Origin: Tetrahymena elliotti 4EA
Taxonomy: Eukaryota; Ciliophora; Oligohymenophorea; Hymenostomatida; Tetrahymenidae
NCBI GenBank assembly: GCA_000231825.2
Contig: JH720294.1
Span: 567,158 to 631,157, forward strand
Length of the DNA stretch: 64,000 nucleotides
Reading direction: 5' to 3'
Shown here: positions 12,977 through 24,600 of the stretch, piece after piece
Position numbering within the stretch: the first letter of the stretch is position 1
Layout: every line of letters starts with the position of its first letter
The notes under the pieces: generated by a model
Seen by the model: the letters and a program-made list of their open reading frames with translations, nothing else
Database searches by the model: none
Told to the model about the DNA's origin: nothing
Position numbers and translations under genes: made by a program

Positions 12977-15900
12977 TCAAAAATGCTCTATGATCATTGG
13001 AAAGAGAAAATTTTTAACATGCTCCCTTGAGTTATAAATATATTAAAGCAGTTTTTCTTCAGAGTTAAAATAAATAATAACTGATTTTTAGTTCATGAAA
13101 ATGTTCTGATGTTGTGAGTGTTCTTCTGAAGATTATTATTAATTTAATATTAAAATTAAGAGTTCAATGTCCAAGTTATATAAGAAAGTACATAACTCTC
13201 TAAACAAAAATTTATTATTAAAAGCTAGCTCATAATCTGTTACATAAATTAAATAGGTTTTAAATTACTTTATTTAATAATTTTGATTTTTCTTATTTTA
13301 ATTATTATAATTCTTTTTTTATAGATAGTATTAAAGCTTTTCATCAGTATTTAAAATAAATTATCTAAGAGTAGCTTTTATTCCTTAATGAAATATATAT
13401 TCTCCAGATAACTTTTAAGAATTATCATTAAATACCTACTAAGAGGTAACTAAATTTGAATTTTTTGTTTGAATTGAGATAGATCTTTCTTTTTCAAAAT
13501 AGTCATTCCCTAATTAAAGTGATTAATTTAAGTTTGAGATATATTTATTATTATTTTAAAAATATTTTGGGGAAAATAGATGACGATAAGTAGACATTTT
13601 TTAGGTCTTTTGATTATTTTCAAGTTAGCTTTCATGCTTTTAAAAAACATGTTCTTCATTTTATTATTAATTCTTGGTTTATTTATTTTTAATGATTTTT
13701 TATGTACTGATAATATTTTAGACATCTTCATTAAAAAGATTATTTCCATTAAAATTTTTTTATTTTTATGGTGTATTTATCAAATTTTAGTTTTTTTACA
13801 AATCTAAATTAAAATATGAAAAACTTTCATTTATCATATTCTATTTACCAAATTTAGAAATGCTATTTTATTGGTAACTTTAACTATCATTTAAGTAATT
13901 TTATTTTTCTAAAAAGTTAAATTTTTATTTTTAGAAATCATTTTCTATTGATTCCTACATTTTTTATTCTTAACGAGAATCAAGGTTAATCAAATCCAAT
14001 TTAGAATAAGTATTAGAGTAGGAATAATTATTATCTAAGAATAAATTATTTTCTGAAATGTTATTATGAGGTGCGTCAACTTTGAATGGTTGAATATATG
14101 AATCCATTTTTTCTCTTTAAAAAAATGAGCTTTAAGGGCTTAAAGATTAAATTTTAATTAATGAATCTTTACTTTTATTTTATTTTTCGTTCTTTCTTTT
14201 AAAAAAACTTTTGTTTTCTTCAAAATTTTTAAACTCTGTATAAATTGTATATTCTTATTTCAAAATATTTGAGTAATAGTTTGATTATTAAGATGAAAAT
14301 GAGAGTATTTAATCTTTATCTTTTTTTAAAAGCATTTTCTTTTTATCAAAGAAACTGATGCTGTTTTTTTATGATCTGTTTGGTTGAGTGAAATTTTTGT
14401 TACTTTATGTTTAAAGATATTTAGATTGTTCTTATTTTAGATTATATTTAAGTTTTTCTAAAAATAATTTACTAAAATTGGTCTCAAATAGTTTAAGATT
14501 AGATTTTATTATTTTAATATTAATTAACTGAATTTATTAGAAGTAAAGTTATTCTTCAAAAGAGTAGTCTATCAAGCCAAACTGATCTTAATCTTTGAAT
14601 AGAATGTCTTGAATTAAATCATTTTAGATGGCATAAGATTTAAACAAAGAAAACTTAGTACAACATGCCTGTATTAAACATACTTTAATGTTGCAATGAG
14701 GTAAATAAGTATACTTGTCACACATTTCTTATAACTCTGGGTTTGATATGTTATTTTTCTTAAAAATCTAATCAAGAGTATTTAAGGCTAGCCTTTTGAG
14801 GTGAGGAAAATACAGTTAGCATTTTTCAAATAAATTAGTTAAAATCAATCCTGCATTTAAGTAGTTATTCATCATCATTTGGCAATAAGCTTATTCAAGA
14901 GCATAGTATTAGAAAGAAATATCTGAGTTGTATTCGTAATGACAAATTTTGAGTTAGTTGCATATTTTTTTGACTTAAAAAAATGATCCTAAATTTTTTT
15001 TATCTTTTTTTTTATTTAGTCTGAAAGAAGGTAAAACTAAGTCTTCTATTTTTTCTATTTCAAAATTAATTTAGTTTTTTATTTCAGTTTTTGGTAATTG
15101 CTAACTAACACAAGTATTAGTTGTAGAAGTTTTTCTATTACTCTATTTATCATTTTTTATTTGGAAAATACTAAGTACTTGTTGCTTATATTCTTTGTAA
15201 TATTTAGATATGAATTTTTTGGTTTATTTCTTTGCCTTTTTATTTTGAAGAGGAGCTATTAATAATTTATAATATTCACTTTGGTGAGAAAATTGTTTTT
15301 AACATTTATTTAAATAATCTCTGTTTGCATCAATGTCTTCTGTTTAGATAACATATTTATTTTGATAACTTTTAATGTAAAGATTCATAAATTCATCTAA
15401 AATTTTAATCGAATCTTCTAATTTATTTTATAATTTATAGCCGTTTAATAATGAGTAGAAGTTAAGCATGTCTAAACTATCTGAAGGAGGTAAATATAGA
15501 TGACTAATACTTAATAATTCAAGTATATATTCATTAATTAAGTCATAAAGACTAGTTTGTTTATTAATTATTATATAAGATCTAAGGGCTTTTATTAAAT
15601 TAAGCGTCCTATTAAACAAATTCCAAAATAAATTTAATCTTTCAGAAGACATATTTTCTATTTAAAGATTTTATAATCTAAATTTATGAAAATTATTTGA
15701 CTTATTTAACCAATTTTAACAATTTTATCTTTATTCATTGACATATTCATTTATCTTTTTTGAAATCATAAATCCATCACCATGATGTTCATAAAACCCT
15801 AATTCATATTTTGCAAAAATAATTGATTTTTGAAAATTTTCAAAAGATTCTTAAAACCTTCCACAATTGTAATGAATCACTCCAATATTATTATAGCAAA

Positions 15901-17920
15901 CTCCTAAAGCTCTGTTGTTTCTAAATTAAGTGAAATGTAGTATTTGAACATTCAGGTTAATGAGTGAATCGCTTTCATTATCTTTGTACAAATTTTATGT
16001 TGCAAATACTAATACTTTGAAAAGATTTTAAAAACTGTCAAGGAGTTGCTAAGTATCACTTGAAAAGCATTAATGTTTTAAACTGGAATCATTTTCATTA
16101 TTGATATTATTTAATCCATCTATATAAAATATGTCTTTATTGATATCTTATAAAGTTGGTAAATATATAAGTTTATAGTTTTGCTCACTCTCATTATTCT
16201 TGTCATTTTTTTATTAGTTTTTAGCTATAATTTATTACAAGACATTAGTCAAATGAATAACAGGTTTGAAAAACTAATTTCTTAATATTAATGAAAATTT
16301 AATACTTATTAATAAAAATAACCAAGTTGTCCCCATACTAATTAAAAAAAATATTTTATTATATTATTATATTAATTCCATAATCCTTCTTGAATTTTCT
16401 TCCATTTATTCTTTTGATAGTACATCTAAGAAAATAAAAGCATTTTTAACTTAAAATCTAGAAGCAGGATTATTTTATCTCAAGTATTCCTACTTAGGTA
16501 CTTAAGTGATAAACTATATTAGATTTTTGATCACAATACATTCTGTCCCATTCCTATTATATTAGAATAGCTATTGATTAATGTCTGACTGAAATCCTAT
16601 TACATCTACTTTACTTAAATTCTATTGGTATAATAATTAATTTGAAGTGATGTTGCTTAAAAAATATTGTGCTTAATTTTAATCTTATAAATATTAAGTT
16701 TCAATTTATCTAACTGTAGTAATTTCAGTTCTATTTAATTTGTATTAAGAATTGTAAATTACAGTGAGATAATCTGGGTTCAATACCATTAATAATTTTG
16801 AATTATTTCCAAAATTTTAAAAGTAAGTAGGTATTTTTGTTAAATCTAGAGCTAAACATAATAGAGAGTACCTTGTACTTTCAGAGTTAGGATCTAATGA
16901 TTTTTATTTTTACCTCCTTTAGCAGAAAGCTTATTAAATTAGTGGAGTAACATCTGTATATAATATGGATGGATTTAGTACTATTGTAGAAATATTTCCC
17001 ATGGTTTATTCATAGTAAAATCTACATCTAATATCAAAAATAAATCTTCCACTATAAGGACAATTAATGGGAGGATGATAATTTTTGTAAGTCACATTAT
17101 GGCTGTTGGTAAAAATTAATCCATTATAGTCTAATCCATAAAACAAATCTTTAATTTTCATCCATCTACCATTTTCTAATAAATTATCATACTAAACTGA
17201 TTTCCATACAGAATCAACAAGAACAATCTCTTGTATCTACTATAATTCAATTTCATCCATTTCATTTGAATAAGATTTATTAATTAAATGCCTTTTTTAT
17301 ATTAGTTTATGATGTTGAATTAGTATTATTAAAATTAATAAGTAAAGTTTGTAATTATGTTAATAATTACTAACTTATAATATCTGATAAGTAGATATTT
17401 GAGGTAGAAATTATTTTATTAATTTACAATAAATAATTTTTTATTGTGAGATTTAGATTTTATGAATGATAAAATTTTTATATTACCAAGAACTAGTTAA
17501 GATAGAGTTATTTTTAAACAGATTAACCACTGTTTCATTCTCTTAGTTTAAATAGCCTCTATCAATATTAAGTAAAGCTGGTATATGTCTACTATCTTTT
17601 TTAATTTTTCCTTGAAGAATATTCCCAAAAAACTCATTTATCAAGCTAATCTACCAATCTATTTTTTATGTTTAAGAACTTAACTAGAACACAACTGCTG
17701 TATTTAGTAGCTTTGAGTTATTTACTTAATCTTGAAAGAGAGAATCAGAGAAATCTTTTACTATTTGAAAGCAAGTATTTTAAAAGTAATTCAACATTAA
17801 GTATATTGCGAATACAAATATTAAGTAAGGAAAGATAAAAATAGAAATAAACTATGCTTTTATTTTATGATGGTTAATAAACCTGATAATAAAATTTTAA
17901 TTTTTGTTGCTTATATCCAT
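12977..17920 (-). CDS. Paralogue A: Cache-TPR-VWA-like transmembrane receptor
   Basis: The start at 17920 gives MDISNKNQNFIIRF, followed by the first membrane helix (FISIFIFPYLIFVFAIYLML). No earlier in-frame ATG occurs before an upstream TGA. Intron 1 spans 17292-17486 and splits a Trp codon. Exon 2 encodes the ectodomain with the Cache signature FDIRCRFYYEQ and a FCQRR motif, then the second helix near 16310. TPR repeats in the cytosol follow (15660-16000), then another helical repeat. The C-terminal VWA-like domain includes DQFGLIDYSFEEQL, TYLIYVTDYEL and LLILIL, and ends PMIIEHF with a TGA at 12977-12979. The usual VWA metal motif DxSxS is missing (IQACC in its place). A role as a cell-surface chemosensor is inferred from the Cache domain. 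Two long stretches are identical to paralogue B. Confidence 0.8.
15651..16002. repeat. A/B identical tract 1 (352 bp, TPR exon)
   Basis: This stretch of paralogue A reads the same as 24221-24572 in paralogue B, with a constant offset of 8570 and no indel. Single mismatches bound it at 15650 and 16003. It covers the TPR-coding region around NRALGVCYNN. Flanking sequence is visibly more diverged. Confidence 0.75.
16375..17694. repeat. A/B identical tract 2 (about 1,320 bp including an intron)
   Basis: By eye this stretch is identical to 24939-26258 in paralogue B, with a constant offset of 8564. It spans the second membrane helix, the whole Cache ectodomain exon, intron 1 and the end of exon 1. 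Substitutions and indels resume on both sides. Identity through a non-coding AT-rich intron favours recent gene conversion over selection. Confidence 0.8.
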
Positions 17921-18535
17921 ATTACTAAAAAACTCTTTTTCTTTCTTCTTGTTGGATAATATCAAAAATAATAAGCTAATTCAATTATTTTTACTAAATA
18001 ATAAATCAATTAATCATACATGTAAAGCCTTTTAATCAACAAAATTGTGGAGTCCTGAAACAAATCTTAATTTGATTTTCATATTAACTATTAAACAGTG
18101 AATGTAAATTTATAAAGCTATCAACTTAAATAAAAGCCTTCAGGATTCTAAAGATAAATAATATATAATTTTGTCTATTTTTTTTTCAAATATTTTAAGG
18201 CTAATAAATTATATTTTAAAATTTACTTTTAATTTCCAAAGAATCTCTAATCTTAGTGATTGAAATTTGATAAATAATTGTATTTAATCATCAAATAATT
18301 TAATATAGATTTATTTCCTGAAGCTGAATAAATATTAAATTTTAGACCAAAATTTTTTAATAATTAAAAAGAATGTTTTCAATAAAATATAATGAATAAA
18401 AATTTTGTTTAATAATAGCAAATTTTGAAATAACTAAACATATTTTATCTTTTTAATTTTATAATAATTACAATAAAAAAATATTAATCATAGTTTAACT
18501 TTTAATTATTATTTAACATTATTAGAAATTTTTTT
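17921..18535. other. Intergenic spacer upstream of paralogue A
   Basis: This spacer separates the start of A from the stop of the orphan gene. It is A+T-rich and presumably holds the promoter of A, but no specific motif can be named. Part of it resembles the region upstream of paralogue B (26485-26760), so the duplicated unit extended into the 5' flank. Confidence 0.5.
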
Positions 18536-19262
18536 TCATTCAATCATAAAATTCATAAGAATGATTGAACCATTAAAAAATATCTAAATGTTAGATCCTA
18601 AAGATTCTTTATTAATCTGAAATTTAGGAAAAAAAACTAACAGCTGAATAATTTAATTCAAGCAAAATATAAATTACCTCAATAAATCGCTATTACCACC
18701 TGCAGCCCTCCTACCTGACCATATGGCTCATCTTTCTTACATCCAAATAGGGAAAGTTGCTGTAAAACTCTTCAAGAAAGGATACAAAAAATATCTCTAA
18801 AGTGTCCTTCACAACTTCTAAGTCAATTTTTATCTAATCTAAAAACTACTAAAAATCTCTCAGTCTGTCCAAGTTTATTGTTTCTCCTTCTCTAAACCAA
18901 CCTATCAAATCAAAGTGAAAAGTTAGAATATTTTTAAAGAAATTAACTAGTCAATACATTCTTCTCTTGTTACTGACTAATCTAATTTCATCATCATCTA
19001 CATCTGCAAAATCTCTATCAAGTTAAACTTCATATTCTTCATTTTCAAGAAAATTAAAATTACTAATTTTTGTCTGGAGCTCATTTTACTATTGAATAGT
19101 TACTAAAACAAAAAATTACAATCTAGGAATTTCTTCTTTTTGACTTTGCTCTGAGCTATTAATTTCTTTTGTGATTTACACTCTACCTTGAAAAAGTTTA
19201 TTTGAAATATCTTTCTTCTGATAATCTTTCTTGTAGCTAATATATATATGATGAAGATACAT
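18536..19262 (-). CDS. Small orphan protein, about 197 aa
   Basis: The model has three exons: ATG at 19262, a 72-bp intron (GTAACAAG...GATAG), a 61-bp intron (GTAATTTA...TTTCAG) and a TGA at 18536-18538. The spliced length is 594 bases, exactly 198 codons, which supports the model. The middle has an acidic patch (FADVDDDEIRLVSWF) followed by predicted helices (LEVVKDTLEIFFVSFLEEF) and a basic-aromatic segment (MVRQEGCRWQQRF). I see no signal peptide and recognise no family. The local base composition is less A+T-rich than its surroundings, as expected for a real exon. It lies between paralogue A and a transposase relic and could have arrived with that element, but nothing shows this. Confidence 0.55.
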
Positions 19263-19462
19263 TTTTAATAAGTTAATAAGGATATTTTTAATTTTATTCA
19301 ATTTTTAGATAATTTTTGAGAATTATTTTAGGTTAGAGGCTGAGGTGGCTAAAGATTATGGCTAGAAGCTAAAAAACTAAAATTAAAAATATCAATATCA
19401 AATATCACATATCTTTATAATTAAAAGCAACAAACAGCAAATAATTTAAATTTTTTTGATAA

Positions 19463-21290
19463 TCAATTTGTTCTATTTTTATTAATAATAGAACCTGATT
19501 TTGAGAAAACTCTCTCACTAGGTGTGCTAGAGCCTTAAATTGAGAGATAAATTTAAGCTAATTTACTCAATTTTAATTTTGGAAATTAATCTTATTTATC
19601 TACCACCAGATTAAATAATTTTCACTTTCGTTGATTGATTCTATATTATTTTTATACATATCAATTTCTCTTTAATTAGGTTATTGCTATTAACTTTCTT
19701 TTAGAAATAATTTCTAAATCATGTTGCTTAATTATGTTTGCTCAATCAAATCTTGAATTTTTTCATCTTACATTGTTTATTTTGTATGGTTATTAAGAGA
19801 TATTTCTTCAAATTGATAGAGTTCATTATTGATATTTTCGATTAATTTATCTTTTAATTCAGTTTATAAAAATTCATCCCTTTGTATCTGGGATCAAAGA
19901 ATGTTGATTTAAATAAAAGTTAACAGGTGTATGTCAATGTTATCAATTTAATATTTTTTAAAAGTATTCATTATAGCTAGATAAACCGTATATTTTCATT
20001 TACTTTTACCAATCGGAATCTTTGTTACTAATTTAAAGCAGAACTTTTCCAACTACATAATTTAAATGAATTGATTGTAACTTGAAAAATATGCTATTAA
20101 TCTTGTTGGATGGACTGAATAACTTTGGGGAAGAATATGGCCAATTATACTATTTGCATATATTTTTTAATTCTTCCTTTATAAGATATGAGCTTCTTAA
20201 GTAAATTGAAATCTTTTTGCATTTTTCTCTAATACATAAAAAAAGAGAATCTTCAGGATTTAAATAAAGACTCCCTCTCAATAAAGTTATGGACAGCATG
20301 GTTAAAACATGGGGTATTTTAAATTAGAAGAACATCTTTTATTGCTGATTTTATGTTAGCTCCTTAGTCAGTCTTTGCAATTATTGTTATTTAATTTGAT
20401 ATTGAATTTTTAAAAAATATTTATTATATTTTGACTGATAGCAGATGCAGTATGTGATTCTTTTTGTTTAATTGTTTCTAACATATCGAAATTTAAAGTA
20501 AAATTCTTATCAATAAAGTGCAGGGACAAAGTTAAATAAGCATCTTAAACTTGTGAGACCCAATAATCAGCTGTAAATGAAATTGATTTAGATTCTTGAG
20601 TAGTGAGAAGATTTTGGATTTGTTATCTTACCTTTTAATATAAGTGAGGAATGTCGGTTTCATGAAAATAATAGCAGCTTGGAATTTGAAATCTTGGCTC
20701 TATAGCTTCAGTCATCTTTTTAAAACCTTTACCTTTCAACTTCATATGGTCTCATATCATGAGCATTATTGACTCATTAATTAGTTTATCTTTTATTTTT
20801 ATAACTTTTCTGTGTTTAATATTTTTTAACATAGACTAACCATTTTTATTAAAACTAAGATAATTTAGCCAGCTAATGTTGAGCTTCCTCGGCCTCTAAT
20901 ACTAGTCCTTTATGGATTGATGCGTTTTATCATTGATGAAATCGTCAAATTCATTTTGTATGTTCCAATCTGTTATTGAGTGAATAATTAGAGCTGTTTT
21001 TAATGGAGTTTTTAACTTCCTGATTACTTGTTCAGCATCTAACTATTTGTTTTTGGTGTTGTCGAAGTATCTTTTTTGCTTATAATTTTTTATTTTAAAT
21101 ATTTTTAGAATTTACTTAAAACTTCCTTCGTAGTTGAGAAATTGTTTTCGGGTTATGGGTTGATTTTCTTTTTTAATGTAAAATTTAATGAAATATTTTT
21201 TGGTTTCTTTCCATTTATCAACATATTCATTTAGCTCATAGAATTATTTTTGTTATTCATTTTTTGTTAGTTTTTTAATTCTACCAAGCA
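19463..21290 (-). pseudogene. Broken hAT-family transposase, cut by an assembly gap
   Basis: Fragments in shifting frames give the hAT transposase order. They are GFKKMTEAIEPRFQIPS and ISFTADYWVSQVQDAYLTL (20400-20760), then AKTDQGANIKSAI (near 20370), FDPRYKGMNF (near 19890), NYLIWW in the dimerisation region (near 19615), and the hallmark STPSERVFSKSG (19480-19520). These match the RNase H-like core and C-terminal dimerisation domain of hAT enzymes. At least three frameshifts and in-frame TGAs, one just before DHMKLKGKGFKK, show it is inactive. Upstream of the core, 20770-21290 holds a long open stretch (WKETKKYFIKFYIKKEN, ISWLNYLSFNKNG) that I do not recognise as the expected zinc-finger region. 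The 5' end is lost in the gap. It sits in the spacer between paralogues A and B. Confidence 0.75.
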
Positions 21291-21390
21291 NNNNNNNNNN
21301 NNNNNNNNNNNNNNNNNNNNNNNNNNNNNNNNNNNNNNNNNNNNNNNNNNNNNNNNNNNNNNNNNNNNNNNNNNNNNNNNNNNNNNNNNN
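21291..21390. other. Assembly gap (100 N)
   Basis: A run of exactly 100 N, a conventional placeholder, interrupts the 5' part of the hAT relic. The sequence resuming at 21391 is spacer downstream of paralogue B. From about 21478 it resembles the region just downstream of paralogue A (12865-12976). Confidence 0.95.
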
Positions 21391-21606
21391 TAATTTACCA
21401 AAAATTGTTTAGAAAATAAAATAATGGGGGACATGTATTTAGAATCCCATAATATAAATGAGTCTCTATAAAATCAAAAAAATAAGCTAACTTGTTAAAA
21501 ATTTAAACTTCATACAATTAAAATAAGATAAATATTAATTTATTTTATGGAAAATATTATTTTAAATAATTTTTTGAAGATATGTTTGCTATTTTATTTT
21601 AAATTA

Positions 21607-24600
21607 TCAAAAATGCTCTATAATCATTGGAAAGAGAAAATTTTTAACATGCTCCCTTGAATTATAAATATATTAAAGTAGTTTTTCTTCTGAGTTAAAA
21701 TAAGTAATAATGGATTTTTAGTTGATGAAAGTGTTCTCATATTATGAGTGCTCTTCTTAGGATTACTATTAATTTAATATTAAAATTAAGAGTTCAATAT
21801 CTAAGTTGTAAAGGAGAGAACATAACTTTTTAAACAAAAATTTATTTTTAAAATCTAGCTCATAATCTGTTACATAAATTAAATATGTTTTAAATTACTT
21901 TATTTAGTAATTTTGATTTTTCTTATTTTAATTATTATAATTCTTTTATTAAAGATAGTATTAAAGCTTTTCGTCTGTATTTAAAATAAATTGTCTCAGA
22001 GCTGCTTTTATACCTTAGTGAAATACCAATTCACCAGATATATTTTACTAATTATCATTAAAAACCTACTAAGAGGTAAATAAATTTGAATTTTTTGTTT
22101 GAATTGAGGTAGAACAGTCATTTCCTAATTATAGTGATTAATTTAAGTTTGGAATCAATTTATTATTATTTTAAAATTATTTTGGGGAAAAGACATGATG
22201 GTAAGTAGACATTTTTTAGGTTTTATGATTATTTTCTAGTTAGTTTTCATGTTTTATGATTTTTTAAGGATTGATGATACTTTACACATTTTCGTTAAAA
22301 GGATTATTTCTATTAAAGTTTTTAAATTTTTATAGTGTATTATTGATCAAATTTTAGTTTTGATACAAATCTAAATTAAAATATGAAAAACTTTCATTCA
22401 TCATATTCTATTTACCAAATTTAGAAATGCCATTTGAATGGTAAATTTAACTATCATTTAAGTAATTTTATTTATCTAAAAAGTTGTTTTTTTATTTTTG
22501 AAAAAAATTTAAATTTTCGATTGATTCCTACATTTTTTGTTCTTAGCGAGTATCAAGGTTTACCAAATCAAATTTGGAATAAGTATTAGAGTAGGAATAA
22601 TTATTATCTAGGAATAAATTATTTTCTGAAATGTTATTGTGAGGAGTGTCGACTTTGAAAGGCTGAATATAAGAATCAATTTTTTCTCTTTAAAAAAATG
22701 AGCTTTAAGGGCTTAAAGATTAAATTTTAATTTATGAATCTTTATTTTAATTTTATTTTTCATTCTTTCTTTTAAAAAAACTTTTATTTTCTTCATTTTT
22801 TAAATCTTAATGTGTTGTATATTCATATTTCAAAATATTTGAGTAATAGCTTGATTATTAAGATGAAAATGTGAGCATTTAATCTTTTTCCTATTTTAAA
22901 AAGATTTTCTTTTTATCAAAGAGACTGATGCTGTTGTTTTATGATCTGCATGGTTAAGCGTAATTTTAGGTACTTTATATTTAAAGTAATTTAGTTTGTT
23001 CTTATTTTAGATTATATTTAAGTTTCTCTAAAAATAATTTACTAAAATTGGTCTCAAATAGTTTAAGATTAGATTTTATTATTTTAATATTAATTAACTG
23101 AATTTATTAAAAATAAAGTTATTCTTCAAAAGAGTAGTCTATCAAGCCAAGCTGATCTTAATCTTTGAATAGAATGTCTTAAATTAAATCCTTTTGGATT
23201 GCATAAGATTTAAACAAAGAAAACTTAGTACAACAAGCCTGTATTAAGCATACTTTCATGTTGCAATGAGGTAAATAAGTATACTTATCACACATTTCTT
23301 ATAACTCTGGGTTTGATATGTTATTTTTCTTAAAAATCTAATCAAGAGTATTTAAGGCTAGCCTTTTGAGGTGAGGAGAATATAGTAAGCATTTTTCAAA
23401 TAAATTAGTTAAAATCAATCCTGCATTTAAGTAGTTACTCATCACCATTTGACAATAAGCTTATTCAAGTGCATAGTATTAGAAAGAAATATCAGAGTAG
23501 AATTCATAACGACAAATTTTGAATTAATTGCATATTTTTTTGACTTAATAAAATGATCCTGAACTTTTTTTATCTCCTTTCTTTTTGAATTTGAAAGAAG
23601 GTAAAACTAGGTTTTCTATTTTTTCTATTTTAAAAATATTTTTGTTTTTTACTTCAGTGTTTGGTAATTGCTAACTAATACAAGTATTAATTGTATAAGT
23701 TTTTCTATTAATTTATTAATCATTTTTTATTTCGTAAAAGCTGAACACTTGTTGCTTGTATTCTTTATAATATTTAGATATGGATTTTTTTTTTTATTTC
23801 TTTACTTTTTTATGAATAAGAGGAGCTATTAATAATTTATGATACTCACCTTGGTGGTAAAATTCTTTTTAATACTAATTTAAATAATCTGTATTTGCTT
23901 CAATATTTTCTGTTTAGTGAAAATATTTATTTTGAAATACTTTAATGTAAAGATTCATAAATTCATCCAAAATTTTAATCGAATCTTCTAATTTATTTTA
24001 TAATTTATAGCCGTTTAATAATGAGTAGAAGTTAAGCATGTCTAAATTATCTGAAGGAGGTAAATATAGATGACTAATACTTAATAATTCAAGTATACAT
24101 TCATGAATTAATTCATAAAGACTAGTCTGTTTATTAATTATTATATAGGATCTAACGGCTTTTAATAAATTAAGTGTCCTATTAAATAAACTCCAAAATA
24201 AATTTAATCTTTCAGAAGATATATTTTCTATTTAAAGATTTTATAATCTAAATTTATGAAAATTATTTGACTTATTTAACCAATTTTAACAATTTTATCT
24301 TTATTCATTGACATATTCATTTATCTTTTTTGAAATCATAAATCCATCACCATGATGTTCATAAAACCCTAATTCATATTTTGCAAAAATAATTGATTTT
24401 TGAAAATTTTCAAAAGATTCTTAAAACCTTCCACAATTGTAATGAATCACTCCAATATTATTATAGCAAACTCCTAAAGCTCTGTTGTTTCTAAATTAAG
24501 TGAAATGTAGTATTTGAACATTCAGGTTAATGAGTGAATCGCTTTCATTATCTTTGTACAAATTTTATGTTGTAAATACTAATACTTTGAAAAGATTTTA

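Noticed and set aside
18893..18907. TAAACCAACCTATCA, 12 of 15 matches to the Tetrahymena chromosome breakage sequence
   Set aside because: The mismatches fall in the CTTT end of the 15-base motif, there are no telomere-like repeats nearby, and it lies at the splice acceptor of the orphan gene.
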